This document shows, one piece after another, positions 11,597 through 22,700 of a stretch of DNA of 29,708 nucleotides. Source of the stretch: Poronia punctata (Eukaryota; Ascomycota; Sordariomycetes; Xylariales; Xylariaceae). Position 1 is the stretch's first letter; every line of letters starts with the position of its first letter. Below the pieces are notes generated by a model. That model worked only from the letters and a program-made list of their open reading frames with translations. It searched no databases and was not told the origin of the DNA. The stretch spans positions 1-29,708 of the forward strand of contig MU401800.1 of NCBI GenBank assembly GCA_022579005.1, in the 5' to 3' direction. The position numbers and the translations under genes were made by a program.

Positions 11597-12598
11597 ATGC
11601 CGCTAAACGTGAGGCCTCTGATGCGCATTGCGCACCCACAGCCTCTGTGGCGCACCTCGCTGGTCCAACGCGCATTCATCTCTAGTGGGAGCGGCACCGG
11701 CACGCTGCCCGGCGGCACACCGGGAGAGTCCTCGGAACAGGCAATGCCCATCGGGCCATACTACGAGACCATCCTCGTGAAGCCGCAACCAATACCTGGC
11801 ACCAAGCCGGAAGAGCCACCCACCTCATCGCCTAAGTCGCCTAAGTCGCCGCCTGGAACCAAAAAGGCTGCCAGCCCCAAATCAAAAGCGAACGGTGAAT
11901 TAGCCCCATCAACGTCTTCTATCTCCCCTACCGCTTCCTCTTCCCCTTTTGCGTCTTCTTCCCCCTCGTCACCGCCCTCACCGTTGTCCTCCTCAGACGT
12001 ATCCACACAAAGCGCGCCTCAGCCCTCGGCTGAGCCCGCCTCTGCTCAGGAAAAAGCCCGCATCATCTTCGGATCTCGACTCGCTGGACCGGCAGAGCGC
12101 GCTGACCGCTTACAGGCAATCCGCGATCGTAGCGCTTTGATCGCGGGCGTCCTGGTACCACCTCGGCCCGAGGAGCCTGACAACTGCTGCATGAGCGGAT
12201 GCGTGAACTGCGTATGGGATCGCTATCGCGACGACATGGAGGATTGGGTGTCTGCCACGACGCGGGCTGAGGCTGCACTCCAGGCCAAGCGCGTACAGGG
12301 TTCCGTAGATGCCATGGGAAACTCGCGTGCCATAGAAGGGCAGACTCTATCACCACAACAGCAGAAAGAGCGGCCAAATAGGATCAATGTGTCCCGGAGC
12401 ATGGATGACGACGGAGGCGGAAGCGAGACGAACTGGCAGCCCGAGGAGCTGAAAAGGAAAACGGATCACCCCACCATCGCCAAAAATATGTGGGACGACG
12501 ACTTGTACAAAAATGTTCCCGTTGGTATCCGTGAATTTATGAAGCAAGAAAAGAAACTGAAGGAAAAGCATGCAAGGGAACATACGTTTGGCGGATAG
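11597..12598 (+). CDS. mitochondrial oxidoreductase-like domain protein (OXLD1/UPF0651 type)
   Basis: An uninterrupted frame of 333 codons. The N-terminus (MPLNVRPLMRIAHPQPLWR...VQRAFISS) is basic, lacks acidic residues and has an RAF/ISS junction, as expected for a mitochondrial presequence. Residues about 65-150 are a Pro/Ser/Lys-rich low-complexity linker. The conserved part is about residues 155-222: an IFGSRLAGP segment, then VPPRPEEPDNCCMSGCVNCV with Cys197, 198, 202 and 205, and WDRYRDDMEDW. This cysteine pattern is the hallmark of the oxidoreductase-like domain found in human OXLD1 and yeast YPL107W. The C-terminus is charged (KKLKEKHAREH) with a conserved-looking MWDDDLYKNVPVGIREF stretch. 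The reaction is not established for the family, and the cysteines may bind metal. The gene converges on the HPT1 gene with 335 bp between stop codons. No intron is needed. Confidence 0.88.
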   Translation: MPLNVRPLMRIAHPQPLWRTSLVQRAFISSGSGTGTLPGGTPGESSEQAMPIGPYYETILVKPQPIPGTKPEEPPTSSPKSPKSPPGTKKAASPKSKANGELAPSTSSISPTASSSPFASSSPSSPPSPLSSSDVSTQSAPQPSAEPASAQEKARIIFGSRLAGPAERADRLQAIRDRSALIAGVLVPPRPEEPDNCCMSGCVNCVWDRYRDDMEDWVSATTRAEAALQAKRVQGSVDAMGNSRAIEGQTLSPQQQKERPNRINVSRSMDDDGGGSETNWQPEELKRKTDHPTIAKNMWDDDLYKNVPVGIREFMKQEKKLKEKHAREHTFGG

Positions 12599-12933
12599 AG
12601 ATGAGCAACTATAATGACTAATCCTGCTGGCATGCTGTAGAATATACATAGGCGATGCACGATACCCATAAAAGACAAAGACGCAGCTATAGATATTAAC
12701 CCACCAGAGAAACCTTTCACAATTCGTTGTCTATTTTTCTTCCGTCATTTCTGACCCATTCTCTAGGCTTCTATATGTGTCCCAGCGGTGTCATACGCCC
12801 AGAGGTTGCAAATGTCTATTGGCATGATCAATCGCGTCGACTCTCGGTGAGAGATCCTGTTTAGCGCAAAGCCAAACAACTTCAGTACCCGGTACCCTCG
12901 TTTTTCATCGTATCCATCCATCGTCACAATTCG
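12599..12933. other. Convergent 3' intergenic spacer
   Basis: 335 bp between two stop codons on opposite strands, holding both 3' untranslated regions. Composition is normal and I see no gene. AT-rich words such as AATATACATA (12641-12650) could serve poly(A) site selection on the plus strand. Confidence 0.6.
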
Positions 12934-14033
12934 TTATGCGGAAGCCGCCTGGTTTTTCTGTTCATGCGCAAGTCTGTCATGCTCGTCGATATCTGTAGCT
13001 TCCCATGGGTAGCAGATCCAAATGTCGCCAACGGTCCGAGCAGCAATATATCTTGATTCGTCGATCGTTCCCGGGGGCAGGGTGCCCTTTTTGGGTTTGT
13101 CCTTGTTCTAATTTTTCAGGGAATCGTCAGCACCGTTCTTGTGTACCCCAATAGGTATGGAGTGGAACATAAAATGACCAAAAGTAGTGACTTACATGTA
13201 AGACGAAAATGCTGAACTCTGTCTTCTCGCCCTCGCGGCCGAGCCTCTTCGATACCTCCTCCACATCTTTCTGTAGCTCTTTGATGGCATATTCAAGAGT
13301 GGTGCGAGTATCATCAACCTCATCCACAATCAATATCCTCTTGCCAACAAGGTTCTCCATGCCGCCCAAGCTGCTGAAGTCAAGCCACTGTGTGCGGGTC
13401 ACCTTTGTGCCGATCTGGTCGACAACACCAGTTGTGGCGTTGGCAGCATGCGTAACGGGAAGCTCCTCGTATAATGACAGGCCGATTGCCTGAATGGGGA
13501 TATTGGGGCTTCCGGGCTGCTTGAGGAAGGACCGTAGGATACGGGCTGGGACGTAACCTCCGCCGCCGATAGCGATCAGGAGCTGTGGCTGCAAATTGGC
13601 CAGCATCTGAGGTGCCGCCTCTTGACAAAGCTTATGGACCTATCGGGTAGTACATGGATATTGTCAGCACGGAGGTAAGATATTGCCATGTCGGCAACTA
13701 CCGAAACACTATTCATCCGCATAATAAGGTACAAACCAAATTCGAAAAGAAACACCCCAAGGAACGAAAACAATGCAACCTGCCGAAAACCGGTTCGGCT
13801 GTGTGTCATGGCTTCTCTTCCGGCACCTTGTTTGTACACATCACGATATGCTGTGTTGCGGTGCGTCCAACCCTGCTATCATGGGTCTGTGTATCATGAT
13901 AGGTGTATTTGGAGCATAGGTAGGTCTGATATGGCAATTGCGCACCAGAAGGGCACAGGTATATAACACCCAGAGTGGAAGCAAACTGCGTTGGACTTAC
14001 ATCGTTATAAGTGATGTAGACTTTCTCCACCAT
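12934..14033 (-). CDS. HPT1: hypoxanthine-guanine phosphoribosyltransferase, three exons
   Basis: Exons on the minus strand are 14033-14001, 13639-13196 and 13107-12934, all joined in phase 0, giving 216 residues (yeast Hpt1 is about 220). It salvages hypoxanthine and guanine with PRPP to give IMP and GMP in the cytosol. Exon 1 codes only MVEKVYITYND and is followed by VHKLCQ, as in yeast Hpt1. The N-terminal LIAIGGGGYVPARIL (32-46) holds the conserved Gly-rich loop. RILIVDEVDDTRTT (112-125) is the PRPP-binding signature with its paired acidic residues. KPKKGTLP, RYIAARTV and YPWEATDI in exon 3 match the Hpt1 C-terminus. Donors are GTAAGT, branch sites CTGAC, acceptors TAG. Introns are 361 and 88 bases. 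The xanthine-preferring paralogue Xpt1 is the main alternative. Confidence 0.93.
13108..13195 (-). other. Intron 2 of the HPT1 gene
   Basis: 88 bases: donor GTAAGT at 13195, branch-like CTGAC at 13126-13130, acceptor TTAG ending at 13108. Removing it joins VLH to NKDKPKKG, restoring the family's C-terminal part. Without splicing the frame ends after a short unrelated tail. Confidence 0.9.
13640..14000 (-). other. Intron 1 of the HPT1 gene (361 bases)
   Basis: Donor GTAAGT at 14000, branch-like GCTGACA (CTGAC at 13663-13667), acceptor GATAG ending at 13640. It is long for a filamentous ascomycete, where introns of 50-100 bases are usual, and it follows an 11-codon exon. Long first introns near the start often carry transcription-enhancing sequence, but nothing here proves that. 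Confidence 0.85.
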
Positions 14034-15596
14034 CTTGACGATTGTTATAAATAATTCCCTGCTTCAAAGACAAAAGGATTACGAGTATGTGGAGGGAAGC
14101 TCGAAAGAATCAGTATCAACCACACAAGCAGAGGAGAAGTGCCGCAAAGAGAGAGAAGCCAGCCATGCAAATTATGGATGGCGAAGCGGGAAAAAGAAAA
14201 GGGTAAGTACGAAACAATGAACAAACAAGAAAAAAATGATTCGAACCCTGAAAATTGAACAGAAGGTGGGGTGAGAGGTTTCGAGTCAGACTCCCATTGA
14301 CTCGGCGCATTCGTACCAAATTCCTTTTAAGGTTACACTAATAGGCAGGTAGTGGGACAACATCGTTAGCGCCATGTTTATACTCAGTAGTCCCGATTAC
14401 AATGATTTGAGTGGATGCGCCAACACGAAGAATGAGCGAGGTGACTGCCTGTGGGCGATGATCAAGTTGGAGGGCAAAGGCGCGGTACCTAATCCTCGGA
14501 GCCCTTGAGCCCTTAAAAGACAACGAGCAGGCCAATACTCGTAGGTACTTCTCGTGTGGAAGGCAAGTAGGTATATAAAGTAACTTGTAAGACAGATACG
14601 AGTAGATTGAGGGGCCAAGGGGATATCATAAGGTACCAACCTAGTGGGCAGGGATATGTAAAATATGAAAAACTGTGTACCTCCTCGATAAACTTAATCT
14701 TTCTTTTAGGGTCCGCCGAAGAGCACCCCGCCATCTTTATTATCCAATCACTGAGGGCGAATAGTTACCAGAAAGGGCAAGTCATTAAGGACAGCCTAAC
14801 CTAGCATTCTACCTACATGCAGACTACCCCTCCATCCCACCATCACCGATGATACGGTAAAATATCTGCCAAGTCCTTCGAGCTTTCAAGCATAATATCT
14901 ACTTACATACATGTATCTATAGAAATATGTGTATCTATAGAAATATGTGTGTCTATTGAAATATGTGTATCTATAGAGATATGTGTAGATACAATTGTGT
15001 AGTTTTTGAAACGCCCGACTACGAAGAGCTCTTCTCAGCCAGCTTCTCTGCTAATATTATCTCTTTTGCTCTTCAATGTGGCAAAGAGGTTCTCAGGCAT
15101 ACCAAAAGCAGTACCGAGGCACCGCGGTCGTCAACAAGTGCTTCATTTGCCTGACCTCAGAGCTTCTTAAACGACAGCGCCTCCTATCACAATATATATA
15201 CATTGTATATATGGGCAACGATGCTTGAGCACAGGAGAGGATAGGTGGGGGCAGCAGGGTAGAAACTGGGGGAAATGGAGGACGCAAAGAGGGATATCCA
15301 GAATACTTACACTCGGATGAGAGGCAGGCCAGCAGGTTAAGCTTATATACGTACGCCTTGATAAATAAGGAAACTGAGGGGCTTCTGACGAGCACTCATG
15401 AGGCAACTTGTATCTCTCAGAGACATATGCATGTTCTGTCACTTCCCAAACACATAACAGCGCTTGGGTTTGTCAATAAGGGGCTGTATTTCCCGTCTCG
15501 CATACTACCTAAGCAGTTTAGTTGTAACGAATGCAGATTATATTGTAGAATCCAGAATACGCCCATGTAAGGATGATCCGGATCGCGAAAAGCCCG
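14034..15596. other. 1.56-kb intergenic spacer: HPT1 promoter side and DmpA-like 3' side
   Basis: Both neighbours are on the minus strand, so this holds the HPT1 promoter and 5' leader (from 14034 upward) and the 3' region of the aminopeptidase gene. Short frames exist on both strands but none has a recognisable domain. A donor-like GTAAGT at 14203 and acceptor-like ACAG at 14262 on the plus strand would define a 60-base intron, but the joined frame stops four codons later. The spacer contains an 18-bp minisatellite and TAGGTA/TACCTA words. Confidence 0.6.
14912..14983. repeat. 18-bp minisatellite, four units
   Basis: Four tandem units of TGTATCTATAGAAATATG with one to three changes each (third unit TGTGTCTATTGAAATATG, fourth with GAGATATG), followed by a partial TGTAGATAC. 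It lies in non-coding DNA of the spacer and may vary in copy number between strains. Confidence 0.92.
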
Positions 15597-16903
15597 TCAA
15601 ATGTGATTGAACTTCTCAAAAATTTCCTTGACCCTCTCAAGTGGAAGTGCCTCAATCTTGTTACCCTGATGTCCTACCATGGTCTCGGCCATGCAGACAG
15701 CATTGTAGATTGCCTCTTCGGTGGCCTCTGCTGCGGCCTCAAAGAGGCCGTTTATAGAGGTGTCATCTACCAGGTCTGCCGTAAACGGCGTTGGCTTGAA
15801 TGGGTCGACATCGCGTCTTGTCATGGAGATGGACTGGACCGGTATTTCATTGCCCGTGGAGAAAGCCAGGAAGATGTCTCCGCTGGGGTTATGGCCGTGG
15901 CCTCCCACCCTAGCCAGGCCAACAGTCGCTCTCTTGGCCAACCGCTGGAGCTGCGTGGGGTGCAAGGGTGCATCGGTCGCCAAGATGACGATAATACTCC
16001 CATCCTTGCGCTCTTTCTCCCTTTCAAGTTTTTCCAACTCACGTCTTTTCTCATCGTCATTGGAATCCTGCCGGGCAATTATTCTTCCCACAGGAACGCC
16101 AGATATCCGAAAGTGGTGCTTTTTACCATAGTTTGCTTGTACCAAAGCCCCAACCGTGTAGTTTTTGGTTTCTCCGTTGACTTTGAAGCCCGGGACAACT
16201 CGACTACTACTACCAGTGCCCCCTTTGAAGTAGTCTGACAAACACATTTATTAGACTAGCCTGTAGGAGAATGGGAGAGTGGCTTCCGTAGTTGTGACTT
16301 ACGACAAATCATTCCTGCCCCTCCACCAACAGAGCCTTCACGGACCCGATCACTCGTCACGCTCTCTAGGCCCTTGACGATGTGCTCAGGTGTGACGACA
16401 AATTGTGATAGGTCATTAAGGTAGCCATCAAATGTCTCACCGACAACGGGTAAGAGAAACCAATCGACCGAGCCCCCCTTCGTCCCCAGAGACTTAATGG
16501 CATACTCATAGATACCCTGGTAAGCTGCGCCAACCGCAAACGAGTTGGTGAGAATTATGGGGGAATGCAGCAAACCGGTCTCGTTGATCCAGTGGCTGCC
16601 AGTCATCTCTCCCGACCCGTTGAAGCTGAAGATTCCGGCATAGCACGCTTTGTGAAACCACTCCTTGCGGGGCAGGATGCTCGTAACACCAGTGTTCACA
16701 TTTCCGTCATCTCCAAAGATTTCTTGCGTGTGGACGAGAACGCCCTCTACGTCGGTGATTGAATTGAGAGGGCCGGGTGTCCAATCTCCAAAGTGGACGT
16801 CGGGTAAAAGCTCACGTACCCGCATACGAGGTAGTCCGCTACCATGTGAGGAGCTTTGCGTGGCCATGTTGCTTCTTAACTGATGGATAACTGGCTTCCC
16901 CAA
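15597..16903 (-). CDS. DmpA/BapA-type aminopeptidase (peptidase family S58), two exons
   Basis: Exons 16903-16303 and 16234-15597 on the minus strand give 412 residues. The family comprises L-aminopeptidase/D-esterases and beta-aminopeptidases, N-terminal nucleophile enzymes that cleave themselves before the catalytic Ser. Visible family blocks: [16 protein letters not shown] (43-58), the [13 protein letters not shown] segment (118-130), [13 protein letters not shown] (152-164) with a conserved acidic residue (Glu156), [23 protein letters not shown] with self-cleavage expected between Gly208 and Ser209, [16 protein letters not shown] (278-293), and [17 protein letters not shown] (309-325). 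Residues about 257-277 form a highly charged insertion. Met13 or Met27 are possible alternative starts; the first 26 residues look unconserved. No signal peptide is apparent. The natural substrate is unknown. Confidence 0.9.
16235..16302 (-). other. Intron of the DmpA-like gene
   Basis: 68 bases: donor GTAAGT at 16302, branch-like CTAAT, acceptor GTCAG ending at 16235. It splits a His codon (C / AC, residue 201), giving [16 protein letters not shown], exactly the family's motif before the nucleophile. The upstream alternative acceptor CTACAG at 16266-16261 would give an immediate stop. Confidence 0.92.
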
Positions 16904-17555
16904 GGAAGCGAGTAATAGGCGAGATAGGCTTGACCAAGAACTACTACGAGTGGGCCCTTAAGTAGGTAGCAGGAAGAAAAAAGGCCCGAAGAAGGGGCTT
17001 TAAGACGGTGGAATCAAGGGATGTCAAAGAGAAAGACGAGGAATGGCCAACGTTGGGTCGTATAGTATAACATGCGATTCATCCTCATATTTATCAACCA
17101 TCGGGCGTTTACCATAATGAATGGTATGCTGACGAGGTAGAGTACCACATTCTTATCTAAGCTAAGGTGTTTTGAGGGGTTGATTCCCGGCCTGAGTCAC
17201 CCCGGGCCCGGGTTGACCTTGTTGGACTGCAAGTTGGCGGCTAGTAAAATCCAGCAAGACCACAGAAAAGAGCCAATGGGGAAATAAATATTAATAGGTA
17301 TAGCCAGAGCTAATTACTTTATATACAACGTACCTTATTATACACGTATGAGGAGATAGTAAGAGTAGGTAGGTATTATTAGTCTAGGTACCTACTCTGT
17401 ACGTCTTACCTACTTGCACATTACAACAGACTTTGAGCACAGAGCTTAAAAATCGTTCCCTTGCCCACCTTTTAGGAGGTGGTGAGCTGTGGGGCAGTAC
17501 CAAAGCTAACCAAAAGGCGTTAGCTTGGCACTCTTAGCACGCAATGCGCATACTT
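16904..17555 (-). promoter_or_regulatory. Upstream region of the DmpA-like gene up to the TIR element
   Basis: 652 bp of normal composition without a gene. It holds a 12-bp palindrome CCCGGGCCCGGG (17201-17212), a TAGGTA/TACCTA cluster near 17365-17415, an inverted repeat CCACCTTTT/AGGAGGTGG near 17465-17482, and AGCTAAC/GTTAGCT (about 17502-17524). These could be promoter elements or recombination scars; I recognise no specific factor site. The AT-rich block begins abruptly at the TIR at 17556. Confidence 0.45.
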
Positions 17556-17592
17556 ACTATAGCAGGAAAATGCGTATAGGAACAATTGTTAT
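17556..17592 (+). repeat. Left terminal inverted repeat of the 8.3-kb element
   Basis: ACTATAGCAG followed by GAAAATGCGTATAGGAACAA and TTGTTA. It mirrors 25836-25874 with a three-base gap in the right copy's favour (AATAATTGTT against AATTGTT). ACTT precedes it. Confidence 0.75.
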
Positions 17593-19722
17593 AAAGCCTA
17601 ATAATAATTGTTTTTAAAGAATAATTATAGTGTTTTATATACTTTATATTAAAATTAATATAAAAGATATATTTATAAATCTAGCACTTTTTTGCTAGCT
17701 ATTATATAATTAACAAAATTTAAATAAGCATATAAGTTATAAACTTAAAAATAGTATAAACTTTTATTAGCAGCTATTTTATTTTTTCCTATTTTATAAT
17801 AAATTAATATTTAATAGTTAATTATATTATATAATTATAGTATAATTATATTAATAATAGTAAGAAAGCTATATAAATACTTAATAATAAATAAGGATTT
17901 TTATTATTTAATATATATTTTTTAATTAAATAAACTTAATAATAAAAATTATAATATTAGCTAAATTACTTTAAATATTTAATAATAAAACTAGTTAAGC
18001 TATTTTTAATAGTTTTATTATTGTTATTATTAATTTTTTTGCTAATATTAAAAAAATTAATTTTATTAAAATTTAGCTTTTTAATATTATTTAGTAATAT
18101 TTTTTTGTTTATATTACTATTTACTTTATAAAAGTAAGCAGTTATAGTAGTGCTTTATTAATTAAAAGCAATAAAGCTAAATATAGCAATACTTTATATA
18201 GTAAAATTAAAGTAGCTTTATAAACTTAATTAGTAATATATAGCTAAAGCAAACTAACTTATTATAAAGCTGCCTTTTTTTACTTTTAAGCCTTTTTTTT
18301 TAAAGCTACTTGCTTTTTTAAAGCTACTTATTTTAAAAGTAAAGCGCAACTGCTAATTTTTATATTATTAAAAATGTAAAAATAATTAATTTTTTTAAAA
18401 AAGTAAACAAAAAAGCGTGCTAAATATAAAGCTTTATTAAAATTAAAATAGTAGTAGTAAATTAAAAAACATTATATTGCTTATAGCATAAAAATGTTAA
18501 CTACTGCTAAATAGCGTGCTAGTAGTAAAAAGTAAAGTTAAAAAATATATTTTATAATTAGCAATTTTAAATGCTAGCTTTTTTAAAGTAGTACTTTTAA
18601 TATTATATATAGCTTTAGCTTTAGTTTTATTATTAAACTTAAACTATAAAAATTAGTTAAGCTTAATAGTAGTATATTTAAAGCTAGTTAATATTATATT
18701 AATAAAATTAATAACTTTTTTATATAACTAAACGTTTTAAATAAAGTATAAATTATAAAAGCTACGTTTAAGCTATTTAATAATTATTTTAAATAATTTA
18801 AACTATTATAATATTAGCTAAATATAATAAAGTAAAATATATTATATAAAATAAAGTTTAAAAAAGCAAGTTAATATAAAGAAAAAAATACTAAAGTAAA
18901 GTAAAGTAAAAATATAATAAATAAAAATATAATAATTTTACTTATAACTTTATTTAAAGCTAGTTTGCTTTTAATTAAAAAAAATTGCTTTAAAAAAATG
19001 TTTTAAAAATGCTGCTTAATAAACTAAATATAAAGCTTTTTGCTATTTTTTTATTAAATATTTTATTAACTATAAAAACTTAGTAGTTTGCTAAGCTATA
19101 AAGATTTTTAAACAAGTTAGCATTAATACGCTTTTTAAAAAACTTAATAATTATATTATAGCTTTTAAAGGTAAAAATATTAACTTTAAGCTTAAAAGCA
19201 AAGCTATTAATTATTTTAAAAGTATAGCTTTAATAAAATTATTAGCATTAATAATATAAAAGAAAATAGCTAAACACTAATATATATATTAGTAATAAGA
19301 TTATGCTTTTAATTGCTATATTACTTAAAAAGGTACTTATATAAGTTATATATAGTTATTAAGTTTAACTTAATATTAAAAAAAGCTTTTTTAATAGCAA
19401 AAAACATTATTTTATTAATACTTAAAGTAATAAAATGCTTATAAAACTTAAATTTAAAAACTTTTTTTATTATGTTATACTTTTTATTAATAACTTATTT
19501 ATAATTTTTTTAAAAAAAATATATATAGTTTAAGCTGCTTAAGTTAATAATAGCTTTAATATTAGCATAAGTTACTTTTTTAAACATATTTAAATATAGC
19601 TTTTTTATAATTTTGTTTTTTTTAACTTAATAAACTTAGCGCTTAAAGCAAAAGCTAAAGTAGTAGCACTTTTTATAGTAGCTATTATAATTATAAAAAT
19701 AGCAAGTATATTAGCTAAAACA

Positions 19723-19794
19723 TTTTAGCTAAAAGTTATATTTTAGCTAAAAGTTATACTTTAGCTAAAAGTTATACTTTAGCTAAAAGTTATA
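19723..19794. repeat. 18-bp tandem repeat, four units, plus degenerate units to about 19844
   Basis: Four tandem copies of TTTTAGCTAAAAGTTATA (third and fourth start with C), then degenerate units GCTAAAAGTTAAG twice. The unit contains the self-complementary TTAGCTAA. It lies inside the 8.3-kb TIR element. Confidence 0.9.
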
Positions 19795-22700
19795 TTTTGC
19801 TTATAGCTAAAAGTTAAGTTTAGGCTAAAAGTTAAGCTTACGCTAGCTATAATATTTTAATAACTTTAAGTAGTACTTTTATAGCTTTAAATATAATAAA
19901 AAAATTAAATATAAAACATTAATAAAAAATAAAAAATATAGGATTAAAGTATAAATAATAAAAAGATAAATTATAAAAGCATTTAACTTATAGTAGTACT
20001 AAATATAGTACGTTGTTTTTTTTAAAGTATATTATGCTGCTAGCAAGATTTTTATAAAAAAAGAAAACTTTTTTAATTAAATATTATAAGCTTTAAATAT
20101 TAAAATATTAGCAGTTATAAACGTAGTAAGGTTATATTAATTAAAAAAAAACAATATTAAATAAATTAGTTATTAATGCTAAATGTTAATATTAAAAAAA
20201 GGGAATAAAAAGAATTTAAAATTAGTAAGCAATAAGAAATATATGCAAATAAGTAAAAATATATATTGCTTTAATAAAAGCTTTATTATTAATGCAAAAT
20301 AATTAATAAGCAATAAATAATATAAACAAAGTTAAAAGGTTGCTTTAAAGTTTAATAAAACTAGCAAAGTTAGTATAAGTAAAAGTAATAAGGTAATATA
20401 AATTATAAAGTACCTTTACTAGCTGCTAAAGCTTAAAAGGTACTTTTACTTTAAGTAAACATTTTTTAAGCTACTATACTTAATAGCTATACTTTTAAAA
20501 AAATTAAAAAAATAATTAAAAGGCTAAAGTATTTTTTTTTTATTTTCTTTTTAATTAAAAGGACTTACTTTTTCTTTTAATATTATATTTATAAAATGCT
20601 GCAAATATATATAAGCTTGCTACCTAAGCAAAAAGGTTAAAAACTTAAAAAGTAAGTAAGCTTTAAAACTAAAAAGTTATAAAATAAAAATAAAAACTTA
20701 ATAAACTAAAAAAGCAAATTTAATAATGCTTTATTTAAAAATAATAAATTTAATAATAATAGTATGCTTATAAATATAAGTAGCTTTTTTAAAACTTGCA
20801 AGCTTACTTTATAAAGTATTAAAAAAGTAAATAAAAAAAATAAAAAAAGGTGCTAAATAATTTTATAGGCAATATACTAATTAATTTAAATAATAATAGT
20901 TAAAAAACTAATAAAAAACTAGGTAAACTTTAAATTTTAAATTTTAATTTTTTATTATATATTTTATAGTATTATTATATTTTACTAATAACTAACTAAT
21001 AAAAAATATTAATATTAAATATATTAATAATAATATATAAATAGTTAGTAAAAGTAATTATACTATATAACTTTAATTTAAAAAGATTATTAGCGTTGCT
21101 AACTATAATAAAAGATTTAATAAAGCTTTTAAGCTTAAACCTTTTAATAAAAAAAACAATAAAGCGTTTAAATCTTTTTTTATTAATAAAAAAAAGCGTG
21201 CTTTTATTGTTTTTTTAAAACTAAAAGTATTATATTAGCTTTTATTTAAACAACCTTTTGCTATAAATAAGTTTGTTTTTGTTTTTATAAAATAAAACAA
21301 GTTTATTAAAATGTTTTGCTTTAAGCAATTTTTAGCAATATATATAAATTTATAAAAACTTAACTAAATAAAATAAAGTATATTAAAAAAAAACTATATT
21401 TACTAAAAAATAGCAATAGTAAAGTTTTTTAAAATATTTAAAAACTTTTAAAGCATTTATTAACTTTTTTAGCTAATATTATAAGCGCTTACTATTAATT
21501 AATATATATAAAGCTTAAGTTTTTTTAAAAGCTAAGAAAATATTTTTTATTACTTATTAACGCTATAAAAAAGTTTTTAAGCGTTTAGTAGCTAAAGCTT
21601 ATAATAAAAAAACTTAAAAGCGCAAAAAAAAAAAAAGCTACTGCTAAAAATAATAATGTAAATAATAAAAATAAACTGCTTACCTTTGCTAAGTTAACTT
21701 ACTTTAACTTTTTATTTTTATTTAAAGCTTTTATAGCTTTTAATATAATAAAAAACGTTTATTAAAGCTTTAGTTACTTTATTAATTAACTTAAAAAGTT
21801 TTTTAAGTTTTAAGCTTAAATAAGTTTTAATTATATATTATAAAGCATATATTTTTATATACTAATTAAAAAATATGCTATTATATATGCTAGCAATAAT
21901 ATATACTATTAGTATATAAATAGTTTTTATTATTACTAGTTAATTAATAATAACTTTAAAAAAATAACTAGCTTTTATATTAATTATATTATTAGCTTTA
22001 AATAAGATTTTTATAAAAACTTTTATACTTAAAAAAGCAATAAAATACTAGCTTTTTAAATAAAGCTATATTTTTATAATGTTTTTATAGTAAATTATTT
22101 AATAAGCATTTAACTAGATTTATTAATAATAAAAAATAAGTTTATTTTGCTTATTAACTTTGTACTAACTTATATTTTTAAATTTTACGTGTTTTTTTTT
22201 ATACTAGTTTATAAAAACTATATTTTTAAAAAATGCTATAAGCTTTTTAATATGCTATAAGCTAGCTATAATAAAAAAAATATATATTTAAAATATATAA
22301 CTTTTATTAATATAAAAACTAAAGCTTAGCAAAATATAGTTTACTATATTATAATTATTTACTAAAACTATAATAAAAAAATTAAAAAGCATATAATACT
22401 TTTTTGCTATACTTATTTTATTAAAAGCAAGTTAAAGCTAAAATATTATAGCTATAAACTATTTAATTTATAAAGTTAAGTAAACTTAAACGCTTGCTTT
22501 ATAATATTTATTTTTATTTAAACTTTTATTAATAAATTTAGCATATTTTTTAATTTTTATTAAAGTCTTATAAAATATTACGTTACTTTATATAGTTTGT
22601 TAGCAAAAAATTGTTTTTATTTTAATAATATTATCTTTTTTATTTTTAAGCCTTATAGCTTAAACTTTAGTAATATAATAAAAAAACTAAAAACTTTAAT

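Noticed and set aside
14035..14274. Plus-strand small frame with a possible 60-base intron (14203-14262)
   Set aside because: It starts one base beyond the HPT1 start codon on the opposite strand, lacks a good branch site, and the spliced frame stops after four more codons. No family resemblance.
14230..14320. tRNA-like B box (GGTTCGAATC) and CTCGAAA loop on the minus strand followed by a T run
   Set aside because: Neither the T stem nor the anticodon stem pairs, and no acceptor stem can be formed. At most a decayed tRNA-Ser fragment; more likely chance.
15573..16238. 221-codon plus-strand frame opposite the DmpA-like second exon
   Set aside because: It is antisense to a strongly conserved coding exon and its translation has no recognisable domain.
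11597..17000. A biosynthetic or defence gene cluster in the island
   Set aside because: The three genes belong to unrelated families with separate promoters, and nothing links them functionally.
22020..22330. Possible ghost protein in the 8.3-kb element (plus frame, e.g. FLNKAIFL, FYSKLFNKHLTRFINNKK)
   Set aside because: Stop frequency is no lower than expected for such AT-rich DNA and I could not match the segments to a family such as a helicase, DUF3435 or a DDE transposase.
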